This document shows positions 60,912 to 64,000 of a DNA stretch of 64,000 nucleotides, one piece after another; within the stretch, counting starts at the first letter, position 1, and every line of letters begins with the position of its first letter. This DNA comes from Terribacillus aidingensis (GTDB lineage: Bacteria > Bacillota > Bacilli > Bacillales > Amphibacillaceae): NCBI RefSeq assembly GCF_900215625.1, contig NZ_OBEK01000002.1, positions 934,668 through 998,667 on the forward strand. Direction: 5' to 3'. The notes under the pieces are model-generated. The model saw nothing but the letters and a program-made list of their open reading frames with translations, was not told the origin of the DNA and did not search any database. Made by a program: the position numbers and the translations under genes.

Positions 60912-63545
60912 TTATTTCGCGTCATACCATGTCTTGCCGTATGAATAATCCACTTTTAGCGGCACATCGAGCTTCACTGTATGTTCCATCACATCCGGAA
61001 CGACTTCTTTCAGCTTTTCAATCTCAGATTCAGGCGCTTCGAGAATTAATTCATCGTGTACAGAAAGCAGCAGCTTCGCTTCCATTTGTTCTGTTTCCAA
61101 ACGTTCTGCTAAGTCAATCATCGCTTTCTTAATAATATCTGCGGCACTGCCTTGGATAGGTGTATTCATCGCTGTACGTTCAGCAAAACTGCGCACATTG
61201 AAGTTTCGGCTGGTCAAATCCGGCAGATAACGTCTGCGATTCATAATCGTTGTTACAAAGCCTTTTTGCTTCGCGTCCTGAACGATGTCTTCCATATACG
61301 TTTTTACACCTGGGAAGCTCTTGAAATAACGATCGATGAACTGCTGTGCTTCCTTCCTTGTAATGCCAAGACTTTGAGAAAGTCCATAATCACTGATTCC
61401 ATAAACAATCCCGAAGTTAACAGCTTTCGCTTGGCGTCGCATATTACTTGTAAGGTCTTTCTCTTCTACATGAAATACATCCATTGCTGTTCGGCTGTGA
61501 ATATCCATATCTTCATTGAACGCTTCAATCAGCTTTTCATCTTGGGCAATATGCGCCAGTACTCGCAGCTCAATCTGGGAATAGTCAGCCGCAAAAATAA
61601 CGTAATTATCTTTCGATGGAACGAAGGCTTGTCTTATTTTACGTCCTTCTTCCAGTCGAATTGGAATGTTTTGCAGATTGGGTTCCGTTGAACTTAAACG
61701 ACCTGTTTGCGTTAGTGCCTGATTAAAACGCGTATGAATTTTATTATCTTTGTCCACTACTTTCAGCAAACCTTCAATATATGTGGACTGCAGCTTGCCT
61801 AGTTGGCGGTACAAGAGCAGCTGCTCAATAATCTCATGCTGGTCTGCCAGCTGCTCCAATACATCTGCAGAAGTAGAATAGCCTGTTTTGGTTTTCTTAA
61901 TAACCGGTAAGCCAAGCTTCTCGAACAGAATCGGACCGAGCTGCTTTGGCGAATTAAGATTGAACTCTTCTCCAGCCAGTTCATATACCTTTTGTTCAAT
62001 TTCAGTTAATCTGCCGCCCAGCTGTTCTTTCATCTCTCGAATTCGTTCTATGTCAACTTGCACCCCAAGGTATTCCATTTCACCTAGAATAGCAGCAAGC
62101 GGCAGTTCTAAGTTCTGGAGCAGCTCAAGCTGTTCGTTCTCCGAAAGCTTTGCTTCTGCTTCTGGCTTCAAGTTATAAATAACCATTGCTTTTCTAGCTA
62201 AATGTTCGGCAAGTGCATCCACTTCCGGAACCTTCATCTTCGCGCCTTTTCCGTACACTTCTTCATCATACAAAACATCTTTCATTCCGAAGCGATGCCC
62301 AATCGCTGGGATGTCGTGATGATTTTCCGATGCATTAATTAAGTAGGAAGCTAATAGCAAGTCAAAATTAGCATTTTCCAATGTAATACCGTGATGCAGC
62401 AACGCTACCACTGTTCGTTTCACATCAAATACCCATTTCGCTTTTGAGCTGTCTTGTGCCCATTCCTTGAATACGTCCGAATTGTATGCGACCTCAGAAG
62501 GGATAAAGTAGGCACCATTCGCATTGGCAAGACCAAATCCTTCAACCTGTGCTGTATGATAATTGTCTGTCAGCATCTCAACGACTAGGGCGTCTTCACC
62601 AGTGAACAGCTCGCTCTTTATGTCATCAACAATGGTTACATCCAGCGGCGCAAGCTCTTGTGAAACTTCTTCCGTTTCTCCTTCTTCGCCAATTCTAGTT
62701 AGTAAGGATTGGAAACCAAGATCTTTAAAGACCGTACTTAAAGCTGGCGTCTGGTAGCCATCATAATTTATATCAGCAAGACTTACTTCAATTGGCGCTT
62801 TTGTATCAATAGTAGCAAGTTCACGGCTCATATAAGCGGAGTCTTTGTTATCAGCAAGCTTCTGTTTGATGCTTTTTCCTGAAACTTCGTCCAATTGGTC
62901 GTATATGTGATCAAGTGTCTGGAACTGCTTCAAAAGCTTCACCGCGGTCTTCTGTCCGACACCCGGAACACCAGGGATGTTATCGGAACTATCGCCCATT
63001 AACGCTTTCATATCGACAATCTGATCTGCTGTGACTTCCATGTTCTCCAGCAAGAACTCCGGCGTGTAGGAATCTGTTTCGCTAATTCCTTTTCTGGTCA
63101 GCTGAATTGTCGTCTTATCACTTACAAGCTGCAGAAGATCTTTATCTCCGGAGATGACTTTCACTTCATATTCCTCTTGTTCTGCTTGTTTCGCTAATGT
63201 ACCGATAATATCATCCGCTTCATATTGACTGAGCTGATAATGTTTAATTGAAAAAGCGTCCAGCAATTCACGCAGCAGCGGGAACTGTTCTGATAATTCC
63301 GGCGGTGTTTTCTGACGGCCGCCTTTGTATTCCTTAAACGTTTCATGTCGGAATGTCGTCTTGCCCGCATCAAAAGCAACAAGTATATGCGTTGGGTTTT
63401 CGTTTTCCAGAATACGAAGCAGCATCGTTGTAAAACCGTAGATAGCATTGGTGTGAATACCTTTATCATTATTTAACAGCGGCAGTGCAAAAAATGCACG
63501 ATACGCGATGCTGTTTCCATCAATTAAGACCAATTTTTTCGTCAT
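60912..63545 (-). CDS. polA: DNA polymerase I
   Basis: 877 residues. The 5'-3' exonuclease domain (about 1-290: KKLVLIDGNSIAYRAFFALP, YEADDIIGTLA, SGDKDLLQLV, GDSSDNIPGVPGVG) is intact. The 3'-5' exonuclease fold (about 300-470) lacks the DxE carboxylates, as VVEMLTDNYH is found where proofreading enzymes have DxETD, so proofreading is probably absent, as in other Bacillus PolA. Polymerase motifs A (AADYSQIELRVLAHI), B (RRQAKAVNFGIVYG) and C (SVHDELILE) are complete. It removes primers and fills repair gaps. Confidence 0.97.
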   Translation of the reverse strand: MTKKLVLIDGNSIAYRAFFALPLLNNDKGIHTNAIYGFTTMLLRILENENPTHILVAFDAGKTTFRHETFKEYKGGRQKTPPELSEQFPLLRELLDAFSIKHYQLSQYEADDIIGTLAKQAEQEEYEVKVISGDKDLLQLVSDKTTIQLTRKGISETDSYTPEFLLENMEVTADQIVDMKALMGDSSDNIPGVPGVGQKTAVKLLKQFQTLDHIYDQLDEVSGKSIKQKLADNKDSAYMSRELATIDTKAPIEVSLADINYDGYQTPALSTVFKDLGFQSLLTRIGEEGETEEVSQELAPLDVTIVDDIKSELFTGEDALVVEMLTDNYHTAQVEGFGLANANGAYFIPSEVAYNSDVFKEWAQDSSKAKWVFDVKRTVVALLHHGITLENANFDLLLASYLINASENHHDIPAIGHRFGMKDVLYDEEVYGKGAKMKVPEVDALAEHLARKAMVIYNLKPEAEAKLSENEQLELLQNLELPLAAILGEMEYLGVQVDIERIREMKEQLGGRLTEIEQKVYELAGEEFNLNSPKQLGPILFEKLGLPVIKKTKTGYSTSADVLEQLADQHEIIEQLLLYRQLGKLQSTYIEGLLKVVDKDNKIHTRFNQALTQTGRLSSTEPNLQNIPIRLEEGRKIRQAFVPSKDNYVIFAADYSQIELRVLAHIAQDEKLIEAFNEDMDIHSRTAMDVFHVEEKDLTSNMRRQAKAVNFGIVYGISDYGLSQSLGITRKEAQQFIDRYFKSFPGVKTYMEDIVQDAKQKGFVTTIMNRRRYLPDLTSRNFNVRSFAERTAMNTPIQGSAADIIKKAMIDLAERLETEQMEAKLLLSVHDELILEAPESEIEKLKEVVPDVMEHTVKLDVPLKVDYSYGKTWYDAK

Positions 63546-63614
63546 AAATCAAGCTCCTTTTCCCTCGTTCGTTACTCTACTTTTTAGTTTACCATGTTTC
63601 TTTCTGGAAACAAA

Positions 63615-63640
63615 AAAGATCGTCCAAGCGGACGATCTTT
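63615..63640 (-). terminator. Terminator after phoR
   Basis: An 11-bp perfect stem AAAGATCGTCC/GGACGATCTTT with a four-base loop, at the phoR stop, followed by TTTTTTG on the reverse strand. Confidence 0.88.
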
Positions 63641-64000
63641 AGCCAAGTGCTTTTGGCAGGCGTATAGAAAATGTCGTACCTTTATTCACTTCACTGCTGA
63701 CAGATATGGTACCGCCATGCGCCTCGACGACATGCTTGACGATAGCAAGTCCGAGTCCCGTTCCTCCGGTGTTGCGGCTGCGCGCCTTATCAACCCGATA
63801 GAATCGTTCGAATATCCGATCAAGTGAATCTTCAGGTATACCGAGCCCTGTATCGGATATTTCAGCAAATACGCTATCATTGGAATGCGTGACTTTCAGC
63901 CTCACGCTGCCATTTGAAGACGTGTAATTCACCGCATTATTCATTAAATTGATAACAAGCTGCTTCAAGCGATCTTCGTCTCCTCGCATGATTACGCTAT
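63639..64000 (-). CDS. phoR: Sensor histidine kinase, C-terminal part (probably PhoR)
   Basis: Partial: the reading frame continues off the right edge. The visible 120 residues are the end of an HATPase domain: N-box DRLKQLVINLMNNAVNYT, G1 ISDTGLGIPEDSLDRIFERF, G2 GTGLGLAIVKHVVEAHGG and the ending GTTFSIRLP. The position before polA is that of phoR in B. subtilis, where phoPR senses phosphate starvation. The name rests on that synteny, as the sensor domain is outside the window. Confidence 0.85.
   Translation of the reverse strand, partial: SVIMRGDEDRLKQLVINLMNNAVNYTSSNGSVRLKVTHSNDSVFAEISDTGLGIPEDSLDRIFERFYRVDKARSRNTGGTGLGLAIVKHVVEAHGGTISVSSEVNKGTTFSIRLPKALG

Overview
The window is a chromosomal segment of a low-to-moderate GC, endospore-forming Bacillaceae. 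Its backbone follows the Bacillus subtilis block phoR-polA-mutM-coaE-gapB-speD-nrdR-dnaB-dnaI-ytxC-thrS-infC-rpmI-rplT-ysdA/B/C-sspI-ysgA-pheST-rnhC-zapA-cvpA-polX-mutS2-yshE-trxA-uvrC-yslB-sdhCAB-gerE-ysmB-racE-gerM-rdgB, almost all on the minus strand. Spore genes (gerE, gerM, sspI, ytaF) show that it sporulates. The protein sequences and repeat type suggest a halotolerant genus such as Terribacillus, but this is an inference from general resemblance and not a measurement.

Layout. 1-1.3 kb: a truncated lipoprotein gene, a decayed membrane-protein gene and a tRNA-Arg/tRNA-Gly pair. 1.4-5.9 kb: backbone (CtaM-like protein, ysnB, rdgB, gerM, racE, MarR). 5.9-23.7 kb: accessory region splitting ysmB, gerE and sdhB. 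It carries a cation/proton antiporter, small orphan genes, a holin-like gene, a displaced ytaF, gerE with a duplicated 3' region, a two-gene stress-type pair (DUF4064 and lipoprotein), a GntR/ABC cassette, an RsbR-type STAS protein, an aldehyde dehydrogenase, a nuclease lipoprotein, a DinB-like protein and an MBL/TetR operon with a double palindromic operator. At least three degraded genes lie here. 23.7-37 kb: sdhCAB, yslB, uvrC, trxA, yshE, mutS2, polX, cvpA, zapA, rnhC. 37-38.7 kb: a small island (HNH, GNAT, YunG-like, frameshifted membrane peptide, repeat). 38.7-64 kb: the translation and replication block (pheST with T-box, ysgA, sspI, ysdC/B/A, rplT-rpmI-infC with an L20-type leader, thrS with T-box, dnaI/dnaB, nrdR, fabF, speD, gapB, coaE, mutM, polA), ending in the 3' part of phoR.

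How it works together. sdhCAB feeds the respiratory chain. pheST and thrS are each preceded by tRNA-sensing T-box leaders. infC-rpmI-rplT has a leader of the type autoregulated by L20. DnaB/DnaI load the replicative helicase and NrdR controls ribonucleotide reductase. PolA, MutM, UvrC, PolX, MutS2 and RnhC are DNA repair and processing functions. Several signals fit known sigma-factor logic: a sigma-K-like promoter before gerE and a sigma-W-like promoter before ysdB.

I did not find a convincing new multi-gene system. The points most worth following are: (a) a Bacillaceae-type structured repeat next to coaE and an apparent internal-deletion derivative of it next to pheT; (b) direct repeats of the gerE 3' region flanking an orphan TPR-like gene; (c) a two-palindrome operator built exactly into an MBL/TetR promoter; (d) a small protein whose only well-spaced start is AUA; (e) a set of decayed genes readable only by joining frames.
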